From Begonia masoniana (Eukaryota; Streptophyta; Magnoliopsida; Cucurbitales; Begoniaceae), in NCBI GenBank assembly GCA_022432975.1, contig CM039510.1, positions 29,617,412 through 29,681,411 of the forward strand: a DNA stretch of 64,000 nt, written 5' to 3'. Position 1 is the stretch's first letter. Each line of letters opens with the position of its first letter. The notes beneath the pieces are model-generated. The model did no database searches, was not told the origin of the DNA, and saw only the letters and a program-made list of their open reading frames with translations. Positions 1 to 11,270 of the stretch are shown one piece after another. The position numbers and the translations under genes were made by a program.

Positions 1-400
1 AAATCTACATCATCCGGTTATCACGTGCATCTCACGTGACTCATTAGACACCACCCGATCACTAAACGACAAACGCATCACCTGGTATTTGAAATACACT
101 ACATCGCCCGGTAAGAGGCATCATCCGGTGGGCAACATTTGTTCCCATCCACCGATGACACCAACCGGATGATGTCCTCATCCATCAGAGACATCATCCT
201 GTAAGCAAGTGCAATACACGTGACTCACTTACCTCAACCGATAAGAGACATCATCCGGTGAACAACAAACGTTCGCCATCCACCGGTGACGTCAGCCGGA
301 TGGTTCACCCATCCAGTTTCTATCATTCAGCTCACACCGGTGACGTCAGCCGGATGATGTATTCATCCAACTTCTATCACACAGCAGTAAAATACAGAAA
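1..400. repeat. Degenerate CCGG/TGACGTCA minisatellite in LTR
   Basis: Short related units built from CATCATCCGGT and CACCGGTGACGTCAGCCGGATGATG recur irregularly. Exact TGACGTCA octamers lie at 287-294 and 341-348, and degenerate versions (TGACACCAACCGG) near 150. The same core recurs in arrays at 2125-2200, 24250-24800 and 45660-46255. Confidence 0.7.
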
Positions 401-1399
401 ACTTCAAACACTCATATCGACAGAAAGATAGCCTGACCTTCACAGATTTCATACTTGTAGACATAAACATAGGCAGACATGAAACATGGACTCATCTAGG
501 ATACATGTAGCGGAAGACTTAATTAAAACAGATCATTCTATACCCTTATAATCATCCCCAAATTTTGGTAACCAAACTAGACAATCGCAGAATCCAATAT
601 TCTAAAGAAAATCTCATTCTACTCAAACATTAGTTCATCATAAATCTTACTGACACATTATGAGCATAACTACGGGTCATATTCGCCTGCAAGCCACAGA
701 CTTCCAACCTGAGCACCATCCTGCAACCAGCCTTAGACATCATCACTGAATTTGGAATCCTCACCTGCTAAATCTTCACCTACATCATAAGGTTTAAAAC
801 TATAAGCCTAATGCTTAGTAAGGAATGCAATACTAACAAGTATGCATGAATGCTCATTTTAAGAAACAAATGCTCATGAATCTTTTCTTGTTCATATTCA
901 TACTCAAGTCTTCATTCTTGTTCATCGTTCGTATTCATCATTCATAATCATCATTCATGCTCATCATTCATATTCATCATTCATGTTCATCAATCGTATT
1001 CTTCATTCATGTTGTGTGGATTAAGAGAGGATTTGTGCCGGTAAAGGGGGTTGACAGTGAGAGTGTACATAGTCCCTTGCGGGTCGTAATCATGGTCCTT
1101 CCTTTTGGACAGTGACATACACCAAACCGCCCCCAACCCTCGCTTAATTCACGTTGCATAAGTTTTATGTTCTTATCTTATTCATGAGGAAAACATGCTC
1201 TTAAAACATTTTCATATGCATAAAACATTCATGATGCATGAACATGAGAACTCTTAACTCATCAAGCTACAGAATAATGCATTCATCCGACGTGAAATCA
1301 TACCATTAAGTCAAACATCAACATAAGAAACAGACAGTAACTTAAATAACTTCCAATCATCGTATCAGTTTCTACCTAGCATCCTTGTGATGTAGGGCC

Positions 1400-1404
1400 C
1401 TAAT
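1400..1404. repeat. Target-site duplication CTAAT, left copy
   Basis: CTAAT directly precedes the TGTAACGACC terminus at 1405 and is repeated exactly at 3920-3924 after the opposite terminus. This is the 5-bp duplication expected of an LTR-retrotransposon insertion. Confidence 0.85.
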
Positions 1405-1816
1405 TGTAACGACCCCGGCTAGGAGCCGTCACGTACTCATATACTTTCATTAACCGTTTGCCTGACTTTTACTATTATTACATTCACTTACTATCTCACA
1501 ACAAACTTCCACATTATACATATATATTTATTTATTTTTTTAAACTGGTAATAGAGACGCAGAACCATTAAGGAAAACGAACCCTCTCGTGCCCGACTTC
1601 CCACGCCTCGCCGGCTCAAACTCTCACAGAGTCGAGCGACTAGACTCGGTCATTGGTTTCTTGACAATTCCGGGAAAAGAGGAGGTATCCTCAATTCTCT
1701 TAACATAATACCACTCGGGTTTGCATGGGTTGCATGCGTTGACAACCCTCAGAAATTTAGTCGTCCGGTCATCACGTGCATTACGCGTGACTCGCTTAAC
1801 ATCACCTAAAAGGAGA

Positions 1817-2124
1817 CATCTTCCGGTGGACACGTGGGTCTCGCGTGCTAAATTAAAACATCATCCGGTCGCTAATCGACAAAACACATTTTTCATCTTC
1901 CGGTGAACACGTGGGTCTCGCGTGCTAAATTAAAACATCATCCGGTCACTAATCGACAAAACACATTTTTCATCTTCCGGTGAACACGTGGGTCTTGCGT
2001 GCTAAATTAAAACATCATCCGGTCGCTAATCGACAAAACACATTTTTCATCTTCCGGTGAACACGTGGGTCTCGCGTGCTAAATTAAAACATCATCCGGT
2101 CGCTAATCGACAAAACACATTTTT
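1817..2124. repeat. 77-bp tandem array, four copies
   Basis: Units start at 1817, 1894, 1971 and 2048, and a partial unit starts at 2125. Each begins CATCTTCCGGTG, holds an ACACGTGGG G-box-like element (CACGTG) and CATCATCCGGTC, and ends ACACATTTTT. Copies differ at only a few positions. The partial fifth unit runs into TGACGTCATCCGG at 2135. Confidence 0.9.
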
Positions 2125-2810
2125 CATCTTCCGGTGACGTCATCCGGAAGACTAAACCATCATGCAACTATTCTTTCGGCATCTGCCGATGACGTCAGCC
2201 GGAAGACTACCTCTTCCAGCTTCCGTCTTACGGTAGAGAACTCTAAATCATCAAATGACTCCTTCCAACTGGAAGAAAACACAACTCATCCAAATGCATA
2301 TAACGGAAGACTTAAGCAACAGATCATTTATAATCTATATAATCATTCCCTGACTCAGTGATCCACTAGACAGTTTCAAAGCTCAACGTTTTAAAATAAT
2401 CTCATCCTACTCAAACTACCATATCCTTTAACATACTGTAACATAAGAGTCTTAACTAGGGGTCATAAGTCGCCTCTCCAGTCCCGCACTGTCACCTTGA
2501 GCATCCTCCAGCAACCAGCCTTAAGCATCCTCTTTGCACATAACATCCTCACCTGAACCTTCTTCACCTACACCATAAGGTTTAACTATAAGCCTAATGC
2601 TTAGTAAGGAATGCATGCTGACAGATATACATGAGTACACAATTTAAAGAGACATAAGTTCTTAAACCATTCATCATTCGTGTTCATCTTTATCATTTAC
2701 ATGACATGTATTAAGGCAGGAGACGAGGGAGGAAGACAGGGTACATAGTCATTTGCCTATCGCGGCAGTCATACATAATCAATTGCCTATCGCGGCAATC
2801 ATGATACATC

Positions 2811-2951
2811 ACTCGGCCTCCCCCAGTGGGAGAATTCGCGAGCCATACATATCATTAACTCGGCCTCCACCAGTGGGAGAATTCGCGAGCCATACATATC
2901 ATTAACTCGGCCTCCACCAGTGGGAGAATTCGCGAGTCATACTTAACATAG
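2811..2951. repeat. 47-bp tandem triplicate
   Basis: Units start at 2811, 2858 and 2905 with ACTCGGCCTCCACCAGTGGG and continue AGAATTCGCGAG. They lie inside the nested LTR, just left of the paired motif TTGCCTATCGCGGCA that occurs twice at about 2753-2800. Confidence 0.85.
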
Positions 2952-3750
2952 TCTTTTCCCCCGTTCTGCACTTAATCATGGTTACATTTACTTTTCATGT
3001 TCTCAACTTAATCATAAACATGGACATAATACATAGACATGAGGTTCACAGAGAAAAGTCATACCATAAGGACAAGTAGAACATCCTGTAACTTTACATT
3101 TACTTACACAACTTCTTCATATCGTGGAAATAACAAATCATAGTCAACAAGTTAACATCTCAGTGATTTCCTAATACCCTTGCGGTGTAGGGCCCTAGTG
3201 GCCGGAAATCTTAACACATTCACTTACCTGGATTCCTTAGCAATCCGAACTTCCTTTCTTTAACTTCTTCACCTAAAACATGTACATTACAGTAGTTAAA
3301 ACAAAGTCCTAGTAGTCCTAATCATAAACCATCCTAGGATCTAATAGCTAAAGTCATTCCGATTCCTCTGTTTGACACACTGCAGTCTGAAATCTGAAAC
3401 TAGGTGGACAGGTTTTACCATTGATTAAATCCGAGTTGGTTGCTTAAAATACTCAGAATCGATTCGGGATGACATTTCTACTCTCAGATTAAGAAAATCA
3501 CAACCTGCTCGGCCACTGCTAAAAATCCGAACTCAGTGCCGAGCTGAAAACAGAGCTCTATTTACTAATGAATGACTACATTGTCCATTTCATACCTCGA
3601 GTATGGATTTGCAGAGAAAAGCAAGCTCGAAACCGGTTGTCGGCAGAGGAAAAGTCTGGTAGCCGAGAGCAAGAACTTGGAAGAGAAGAAATCGCCGAGA
3701 GGGAATGTCGGCTACAGTGGCAATAAATGAGATTTAAGGTTTCCATTTCC

Positions 3751-3758
3751 TATTTATA
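3751..3758 (-). promoter_or_regulatory. TATA-like box of nested LTR
   Basis: TATAAATA on the minus strand, about 165 bp inside the LTR start at 3919. That is a usual place for an LTR core promoter. No transcript evidence is available, so this is inference from position and motif. Confidence 0.45.
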
Positions 3759-3919
3759 CTAAATCCATCGATTTTAATTTACAAAACTGCCACCCAACCT
3801 AGTTTTACTTAACTTGTAATAATTTATCTTAACATTAAATTTTAAATCATAAAGGTTAAATAAGAGGGTGACAATGAAAATGGTCAGAAAATCACCTGGC
3901 CGAAATGTCGGGTGTTACA

Positions 3920-4641
3920 CTAATGGCTGGGAATCCTACACATTCACTTACCTGGTTCCCTTAGCAACTTGAACTCCTTTTCTTCAGACTTCTTCACCTA
4001 AATCATTTATATTGCAGTAGTTAAAATGAAAATCCTATTAGTCCTAATCACAAGTCATCCTAGAATCTAATAACTAAAGTCATTCCTGAATCCCTTAGTC
4101 TAGTTCTCTGTGTGCAATCTGAAATCCAAAACCAAAACAGCTAGGTTCAACTAACGATTAATCAGGGTCGGTTATATTAAATGTCCAGAATCGATTCGGA
4201 AATGCTATTACAAACACCGATTAAAAATGTTCCTAATATTCGGCCATTGAAGAATCTAGAAACATTGGGTTCTAGTTGAAAACAGAGTTCCAAATAACTA
4301 CACGGCAACCACATTGACTAAATCTTACCTCGAACGTAGGTTATCGGAGTGGAGGTTGGAGGAATCGATCGTCAAAGAAGGAGTCGCTGGCAGAGAGATG
4401 GAGAGCTCAGAAGGATGAAGAATCGCAGAGAGGGAATGTCGGCTACAGTGAGGTTTTTGAAAGGTTTAACGATTTCCATTTCAAATTTATATACAGGGAT
4501 ATCCTCCCAAATTACGATTCTGTCATCCCATAAATTGAAACAAATGAGCCCAGGCATTAAAATTTGAATTAAAGATTAACAATAAAGGTGACAGTTAATT
4601 CCGTTAAGAAAATCACCTGGCCGAAATTGTAGGGTGTTACA
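3920..4641 (-). mobile_element. Outer minus-strand LTR, proximal part
   Basis: This resumes the LTR interrupted at 1404 and ends at 4641 with the minus-strand terminus TGTAACACCCTACAATTTCGG. The first five bases are the CTAAT duplication. It holds a TATA-like run (TATATAAATTTG on the minus strand, about 4488) and the conserved GGGAATGTCGGCTACAG segment. It interrupts a third LTR on its right. The predicted duplication ATTTG (4642-4646) has its partner outside the window. Confidence 0.75.
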
Positions 4642-5816
4642 ATTTGTCTACTAAGACTTCACCTATTGCCATTAGTTAAACCTCTCCATCAGTTGCCAAG
4701 TCGTAGCTTGGATGCGCTCCTTCAACCGCTTCTATTCCTCAACACGATCAGAGAACACACATGTGGTCACTTCTTCACCTACATCACAAAACTCATCTAT
4801 TAGCCTAATGCTAAGTAAGTAGAGCAATAATGAAATGAAATGCTGAAACATAAATCCTATTCATGCAATTTCTACTTTTACAACTCAGTTGAATTCATAA
4901 TCATTCTCTGCTGATCTGATCCTTCTGTTCGATGGGAATTGGATCAGTTTTTCCAAAGTCGAATATCCTCTAACTCGATTAAGGGGCGAATTAGTTCCCT
5001 TAATAGCTGGTCTTGATCACTTTGTTCGATGGAAAGCGGATCATTTTTCCCAAAGTCGAATATCCTCTAACTCGATTAAAGGGCGGATTAGTTCCCTTAA
5101 TAGCTGATCTAGTTTGTTCTGTTCATGTCTTACCATATCATTACATGTAAATACATTTTTGTATTCTTTCAAAATATGATGCATGACATTCTGAAAACAT
5201 ACAAAACATGCATAAATCCTACTGTTTTGTGATGTAGGCCCGAAGGCACACACAAACTCTACTTACCTGGCTTCCCGAGAGATTTCTGGTTGTAAGGTAC
5301 TTCAAGAGTTGGCTCACCTAAAACATAAGCACAGCATTACTTAACTTCATTCTAAACTATCCAGAAATTTTTAGGGAAACTAGTTTGGAAGCTCTGTTCA
5401 TCGTGCATTCTCGATTTAGCACAAAACCCGAATTAAACTCTTTACTCATAGCACTCTCAACATTTTCTATTTTATTCCACCGTAAACCATTCATCAAATG
5501 TATATCCTATATTCATCCTAAATTATCTAGCAAGAGGAAAGAAGGAAGAACTCACCTGGATTGAAGGAATCAGACGGAAGGATCGCCTAGATAACTCTGC
5601 TGAGTTGGGAGCCGAAAAGGGAAAGTGGAATAAGCTGGCGGCTAAACCTCATTAACCCCTTCATTTATATCACAAACTTGTAAATTACACATATGCTCAT
5701 GACTAACTAACTTTAACCTATTTGAGCAACCAATCAAATTCGCTTAATTCCATAAAATAAAAGTCACAAAATGTTGCTATTAAAAATATCAAGTTTGACA
5801 ATTACCGGTTGTTACA
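4642..5816 (-). mobile_element. Minus-strand LTR fragment (family with CGCCCCTTAA unit)
   Basis: On the minus strand it starts TGTAACAACCGGTAATTGTC at 5816. Moving left it shows a TATA-like box (5663-5669), two splice-donor-like sites (ACTTACCTGG and ACTCACCTGG read in reverse), the segment TGATGTAGGCCCGAAGGCAC (about 5229), two copies of a unit around GATTAAGGGGCG..CCCTTAATAGCTG (4910-5110), and TATTAGCCTAATGCTAAG (about 4799). The same ordered landmarks recur in plus-strand LTRs at 31750 and 49052 and in the minus-strand piece at 26383-27293, so this is one family. The left part is cut by the LTR ending at 4641. No gene was found. Confidence 0.75.
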
Positions 5817-7074
5817 ACATGTCTAGTTTAAGACTGTTAAATTTCATAGAAATCCAATTATCATAGCAAAAGTTATTAAACTTACTATCAAGTATGTTCT
5901 TACAAAACAGTTTCATTCTTAGCATTCATAAGAACTTTGTAACATTTCTTCAATACAACTTCCATAACTTATATTTATATATCATTCATAATAAATATTC
6001 ATAATACATTATTGACAATAAAATATTAAAGGTTCAAACCATTACATTGGGTGTCTGTGTGATAATCATCATAACGCTCAAGGTTTTGAGGCCACGACTT
6101 TGGTCAGTGTGGGGAGGCTATGGTGCTACTAGTTTATGGTTGCAGCACCAGGCCAATTTTAGGCTATGTATGGGGCCTATTTCCATGATCTCTTGTATTG
6201 GTTTTTATCTATATGATATAATCCAAAAAGCTTATAATATGGGCTGAAGGATTCAAGTGTGGGTTTGAATTTATAGATTTCTAGTCTTCAACAGTGTTAA
6301 GAGGTAGACACTAGTTAAGATATGAGTTTTATTTATTATATTTGGCCTAGCATTTCATGATTTTTCATAACTTTATACTGAGTTATATTTCAGATAGTAA
6401 TTCTATGTCTTGTTTCACAGTATGTCAATTTTATTATATATGTATATTTTCTATACTTTTATATTTATGCATGCATTTTATTATTATTGTACTCATCGAT
6501 CCTGGGTAACAAATTTGTTTGACTTGAGGCGAGGTCTTTGTTTGTTGTGCACATACTAACTTTGAATATGTGTTTGTAGTTGTCATAAGCATGTTATAGA
6601 CTAGCTTATGATGTTGTTCCCTTGATTAAAATCTAAAATCTAATTAATGTTGTTGTTATATGATTATTGTTTTCTCCCTTTTGTCAGGGCCTGCAGCTGA
6701 TTACGGTACAAATCAGTTTAATTAACGAAAACTCATATCATTAATCATTCATACGAAATGAATCACACAAATATATGAAAATTCAACACCTAGTAAATAT
6801 AGAAGTCTCATTACGTAAAAAATTTATCCAAATTTAATTTACCACTTGGGTCATAGTAAAACAGATATACAAAAAAAAAAAAAAAGACAAAACCCAAAAC
6901 TACATCTATGCCTAAGATGTGTCTAGAGGTAATCCATCTTGCTTTTATCATTTTCCTGTGAAATGCTACCATCTTTTTAACCTGAAAATTTAAGAAAATC
7001 CACATGTGAGCTCAGTAAGAATCATAATATAAAGATTAACCAAACTAAATTGATATGACATGTGATCATGGACT
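5817..7074. other. AT-rich intergenic sequence, no gene recognised
   Basis: No reading frame here resembles a known protein. A 15-base A run at about 6871-6885 is the longest homopolymer in the first 27.9 kb, a useful contrast with the kilobase tracts farther right. The segment may be unique host sequence or old unrecognised repeat. Confidence 0.5.
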
Positions 7075-7079
7075 AAAAC

Positions 7080-7186
7080 TGTAACGACCTACCCCTTTTA
7101 CTGGCTTTTTTTCTGCGCGGACGCACTACCATCCAGAGGGAGAAGGTCATGAGTGACAAGTAGTACCAGTGATAGGGAACTCTAGG
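7080..7186. mobile_element. Small terminal-inverted element, left part
   Basis: It starts TGTAACGACCTACCCC at 7080. The right part (20970-21131) ends GGGGGTAGGTCCTTACA, an inverted match with one mismatch over the first 16 bases. AAAAC flanks both ends (7075-7079 and 21132-21136), consistent with a 5-bp target duplication. Rejoined, the element is about 270 bp with no coding capacity. It contains GCGCGGACGC on this side and GCGTCCGCG on the other. It could be a solo LTR of a small TRIM-like family or a palindromic nonautonomous element: TG..CA ends and 5-bp duplication favour the first, strong inverted symmetry the second. Confidence 0.7.
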
Positions 7187-7419
7187 TGTAACACCCGAGA
7201 TTTTTGGGTTCCCACTTACTATGGGCATTTTCATAAATAGAAGAATTTGTACCCGTTTTGTGAACGAGAAGTTTTAATAGAGCCCCTATAATAAATGAGG
7301 ATTTCTGGTGAAGTGAGCACAATTTGGAGAGAACGAATCGTTAGTTAAATAACGAGCCCCTATAATAAATGAGGATTTTTGGTGAAGTGAGTACAATTTG
7401 GAGAGAATGAATCGTTAGT

Positions 7420-7830
7420 TAAATAACGAATCGTTAGTTAAATAACGAAATAATTGATGAAATTAATAGAAAATCAATTGGAAGGGCAGAATGGTAATTT
7501 TCCAAGGCAAATTAATTATAAAACTTCACAACTTCTTTCCCCTCCCACGATTTTTCATTCTGCCATTTCTTCCTCCAGAGGGTTCCAAGCAATTCCCTTC
7601 TCCCTCTCGCGCGATTCAACTTCAGTTAAATAACGAATCGTTAGTTAAAAACGAAATAATTGACGAAATTAATAGAAAATCAATTGGAAGGGCAGAATGG
7701 TAATTTTCAAGCCAAATTAATTATAAAACTTCACAACTTCTTTCCCCTCCCACAATTTTTCATTCTGCCATTTCTTCCTCCAGAGGGTTCCAGGCAATTC
7801 CCTTCTCCCTCTCGCTCGATTCCACTTCCG
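7420..7830. repeat. Tandem duplication of about 205 bp in LTR 1
   Basis: The segment with GAAATAATTGATGAAATT, ATTATAAAACTTCACAAC and a pyrimidine-rich stretch appears at about 7447 and again at about 7653, an offset of 205-206 bp. LTRs 2 and 3 have one copy. The copies differ by several substitutions and small indels. Confidence 0.85.
7517..7524 (+). promoter_or_regulatory. TATA-like box, first copy, LTR 1
   Basis: TATAAAAC followed by a CT-rich leader-like stretch. The same box sits at 13680-13687 in LTR 2 and 18700-18707 in LTR 3, which supports function as the LTR core promoter. A second copy created by the duplication lies at 7722-7729. Confidence 0.5.
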
Positions 7831-9267
7831 GTGACGAACGATTTCCTTCCCGCGATCGATCCTTCACATTTCTTCTCCAAAAACAACCCTTAGGTAAGAT
7901 TCTATGCTTAAGGACGTTGTTGTACAAGCTTTGGAGTTATTATTAACTAGGGTTTCGTTTAAGGTTTTATCGAAATTGAAGGTTTATGTTAAAAATGGAT
8001 GGGTTTGCGGTATTTATGACTCTAGTGGATGTATTGACGATTATTGGAAGTAGTTGGTTAATCTATTGGTGAATGTTGGACATTTTGAAAGTTCGATGAT
8101 CTAGGCTCGGTTCTAATGTCATAGGTTGTGGAATGTTCTAGGTGGACCAGCTCAAAACGAGAAGCTCTGCGTGCTAAGAACGTGAGGTAAGTCTTCGTGA
8201 CTTGTTTGGCCAATCCGGCCTACACCATGGATGAGCTTTATTGATTGACGATAATTGGAGAAATTCTTGTTTAGTGTAGGTTGGAAGGATAGTTAGAATA
8301 ATTGTATGTTAGAACGTTTTTTTCATTAGGTTCTATGTTTTGTTTGTGCTTTTCTTTACGTTTATGCTCAAATCCATGTTCATGCACCATGTTTTACGAA
8401 CCAGCACGAAAAAATGAATTTCCGCATATGTTTTCATGAAAAGAAATGCCTAATGAAAAGATATGAAATGCATGTAATTTGGTCACGTCCGAGGTGGGGT
8501 TCAGACATGGCTATTCTGAGAGGAGGAGCATGTTTTTTCCCGGTAGATGGAAAGGGCTATCTAACCACGAGATGTGCCCTTTCCATCTGATGAGAGTCAA
8601 CCCCTGTTGACACCATCTGTTATAAAATGTAAAGAATGAACATGACTGCAAGATTTTATGAACTGCATATGCACATCATGCATTTTCATTTACGTAGATT
8701 TACTAAGCCTTTAGCTTATAGTTTATCTCTATGGTGTAGGTGACTTCAATACAGGTGAGGATGAGATTCCTCCACCCGATGTATAAGCTGGTTGATGTGG
8801 TGTGTCCGTGGGAGTGTGCTGTGCAGTCAGAGCCAAATTGACCCGTGGGAGCATTAGTTAAGTGTTTTGGGGATTTTGGGTTTATGTCGGGCTGATGGGG
8901 GAAAGTATATAAATTTATAGAACTCATTTTATGGTGTTTGATATCTAGATAGTGTAGATATTTAAATCGATGAATGGAAGATGATTTTTGACGTTTAATG
9001 TTTCTTGAAATTCTGGGTGAATGGTGTGTAGATACAGAGGAAAATAATATGAAGGCAACTCTCTGGAAAAAAATCTAGAGAGCTAGCCGATCGATCGGGT
9101 ATTGCATGGTTTAGAGTCAGAATTTTATTAAGTTTGGATATCGTCCAAAGTCGTTGTCCAAGTTCCGTGGGCAATAGCCTGTGGATGAATAGGGTTTAAG
9201 TAGCCTGTGGACAAGTAAGTCACGTGGACGAATAAGTCTCGTGGACGAATACGTCACGTGGATGAAT

Positions 9268-9590
9268 GTGGACGATAAATTTTAGTTAAGTATTCTGTAA
9301 GAAAGTCATCATCCTAAGTTAAGTATTCTATAAGAAAGTCATCGTCCAAAGTCTGTGGACGATAAATTTTAGTTAAGTATTATGTAAGAAAGTCATCGTC
9401 CAAAGTCTGTGGACTATAAAGTTTAGTTAAGTATTCTGGCAAGAGAAACTCAGTCGTCCACACTGCCTACAGTTTTCATTCGTCTACACTGCCTACAGTT
9501 TTCAGTCGTCCACACTGCCTACTGTTTTCAGTCGTCCACACTGCCTACTGTTTTCAGTCGTCCACACTGCCTACAGTTTTTGTAGTCCAC
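9268..9590. repeat. LTR 1 minisatellites: 54-bp then 26-bp units
   Basis: Units of GTGGACGATAAATTTTAGTT...TCGTCCAAAGTCT (about 54 bp) occur about three times to 9440. About five units of CGTCCACACTGCCTACAG(TTTTCAGT) (26 bp) follow from about 9454. Both contain CGTCCA/TGGACG, so the repeat has many short inverted matches and could fold strongly. Confidence 0.85.
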
Positions 9591-10012
9591 ACCTCCTAAG
9601 TTTTTTGTCATCCAAACCCGATAGAGAGAAATATCCTCCTCCACTAGTTTAAATTGACGAAACCCAAGAGGTATTTCCATCTGTTTCCATCGTCCAAACC
9701 CGATAGAGAGAAACATCCTCCTCCACTGCTTAAATTGATGAAACCTGAGAAGAACTAAGTTATTATTTATTCCGAGAGAAATTAAGTGATGGAACCCGAG
9801 AGGAAAAATTTATTCTATGTCCATATTTTTATGGTTTTAGCATTCACACCTAAGTTAAATTTTATTTTAGGTTTCACAAATGAATAGTCTTCCACTGAAT
9901 ACCAGTGTACATGCATGATGGTGCATGCATGATCAAAATACAAATAAAAGTTTAAAATTTCATGGGATTTTTAGAAATAGTACAAGGGTTTAATTAAGGT
10001 CCGTTACAGTTA

Positions 10013-10024
10013 TGGTAATAGAGC
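10013..10024 (+). other. Primer-binding site, degenerate
   Basis: TGGTAATAGAGC, four bases after the LTR 1 end, resembles the initiator-methionine tRNA complement TGGTATCAGAGC used by many plant Ty3/gypsy elements, with two mismatches. Confidence 0.75.
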
Positions 10025-10167
10025 CCCTAAGTTTTAAAATCAGTTATGTAGACTGCTCGACTGCGCATACCACTACACGGACATTCTTCTTCAACGGTAA
10101 GTACGTTTTATTTTATTTTCTTTTGTTTCTTAGCATTATTTGTTTTAACCTTTATAGGAGTTATAAA

Positions 10168-11270
10168 ATGGTCCGTGCAAGAGACGCTAGAGACGAAACC
10201 TTAGATAGGCTGATAGACTTGCTCAATTGCCAAGCCCAACATATGCATAGGCAGGCTCAGCAAATTGAACGGCTAGTAAACCGTGAGGATCACAGGGCCC
10301 GAGAGGTGGTCGTTCCAAACCATCAGGGTATGGAGAGGTTCCAAAACCTATAGCCTCCTATATTTAATGGACAGTCTACGGACCCCACTTTAGCTGAAGA
10401 GTGGATCTGAACTATGGAAGACATGTTGGGGTACGCAGGAGTAGAGAACGAAAATAAAGTCACGTACGTCACTTTCCACTTGGCATTGGATGCTCGATTC
10501 TGGTGGCATTCTATTAAAGCAACTACAGACGTGACACTGATAAGGTGGGAACGGTTTAAGACCATGTTCTTCGATAAATACTTCAGCCGTCTAGTAAGGG
10601 CGACAAAAAGGGCAGAGTTCACGCAGCTGAAGCAGACTAGTTCGGTTGCAGAATATATTCAAAAATTTGAGGCCTTATCCCGGTTTGCACCGCGCTTAGT
10701 TAGCGATAATGAAGAGAAGGTGCAACAGTTTATTGATGGATTAAACCCGGAGATTGGAAAGAGCATTATAGTGTCGAGCGTTTTAGTTAAACGCTACGAG
10801 GAGATCGCAGCAAGAGCTATGGAGTTTGAGGCTGCAGAACTGACGTGTGTTAAACCAAGTGAACCGGCTAGGGGGTTCTTTCAAGAGATCCAGCCTTGAC
10901 ATCAGGACAAAGACTGGCAACCACGAGCGCAACAACAACAGCAACAAAGAGGAGTTAAAAGACCATATGAGGGAGGAAATGGCCAGGGTAAGGAAAACAA
11001 GTACAGGGAACCCCTCTGAAACCTTTGTGTCCTATGTGCCAGAAGGAGCATAGTGGCGACTGTCGTTGGCGTACGGGTAAGTGCTATTGATGTGGAGAGA
11101 TTGACCACTATGTCAAGGATTGCCTGGAGTCAGGCAGAGACCAACCAGGCGGGGATCAGAGGGGAGTTATGCCAAGAGTCTCTGCTTTTATCGAGCCTGG
11201 CAATATTGATAACGAGGCCAGACCTTCAATTATTTCAAGTATGGTTTTATCTCAACAGTTAATGAAATGA
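10168..11270 (+). pseudogene. gag: Ty3/gypsy gag, copy 1, broken
   Basis: Gag is the nucleocapsid/capsid polyprotein that packages element RNA. It starts at MVRARDARDE, then has a coiled-coil-like Q-rich stretch, the retrotransposon gag block (WWHSIK, FDKYFS, EYIQKFEALSRFAP near residues 110-190), and a C-terminal region with CPMC..H..C plus a CX2CX4HX4C knuckle (11082-11123), a pattern typical of Tekay/Del-type chromovirus Gags. In-frame stops lie at 10351 (CAG to TAG), 10408 and 10897 (CGA to TGA, judged against copy 2). A one-base A loss near 10996 shifts the frame before the knuckle, and the knuckle has an internal TGA (11088) shared with copy 2. No protease or pol follows. Confidence 0.9.

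Larger units (their letters stand above)
1..1404 (-). mobile_element. Outer minus-strand LTR, left part (cut by window start)
   Basis: This is the distal part of a minus-strand LTR whose proximal part resumes at 3920-4641. Near 1388-1404 it reads GATGTAGGGCCCTAAT and then stops abruptly at a TGTAACGACC terminus. The continuation (TAATGGCTGGGAATCC) appears right after the nested element at 3921, which shows the two parts were once joined. It contains CCGG/TGACGTCA minisatellite motifs (1-400), a run of TTCAT-type simple repeats (about 880-1010), and the LTR-family landmark CCTAATGCTTAGTAAGG near 810. No coding sequence was found. The left terminus lies outside the window, so it cannot be said whether this is a solo LTR or part of a full element. 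Confidence 0.7.
1405..3919 (-). mobile_element. Nested solo LTR of Ty3/gypsy type
   Basis: A 2515-bp unit bounded by TG...CA. Read on the minus strand it starts TGTAACACCCGACATTTCGG at 3919 and ends GGGTCGTTACA at 1405. Exact CTAAT duplications flank it and no internal coding domain is present, so it is best read as a solo LTR left by LTR-LTR recombination. It sits inside another minus-strand LTR of the same family: both share the segment GAGAGGGAATGTCGGCTACAG (split here as GAGAGGGAATGTCGG plus CTACAG) at about 3697 and 4430. It contains the 77-bp array (1817-2124), a 47-bp triplicate (2811-2951) and a TATA-like box at 3751-3758. Family assignment rests on terminus and style, not on coding sequence. 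Confidence 0.85.
7187..10008 (+). mobile_element. LTR 1 of tandem gag-only Ty3/gypsy array
   Basis: A 2822-bp LTR from TGTAACACCCGAGATTTTTG to TCCGTTACA. It is preceded by CTAGG (7182-7186), and CTTGG follows LTR 3 at 20965-20969, a near-perfect target duplication around the whole array. It is about 250 bp longer than LTRs 2 and 3, mostly because a segment of about 205 bp with the TATA box is tandemly duplicated (about 7420-7830). Other landmarks are donor-like sites CTTAGGTAAGA (about 7890) and GTGAGGTAAGT (about 8183), acceptor-like GGTGTAGGTGA (about 8735), and two minisatellites at 9268-9590. A PBS follows at 10013. Confidence 0.92.

Noticed and set aside
6047..6247. Small gene of 66 codons
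   Set aside because: No domain, no conserved context and AT-rich surroundings; a chance frame is more likely.
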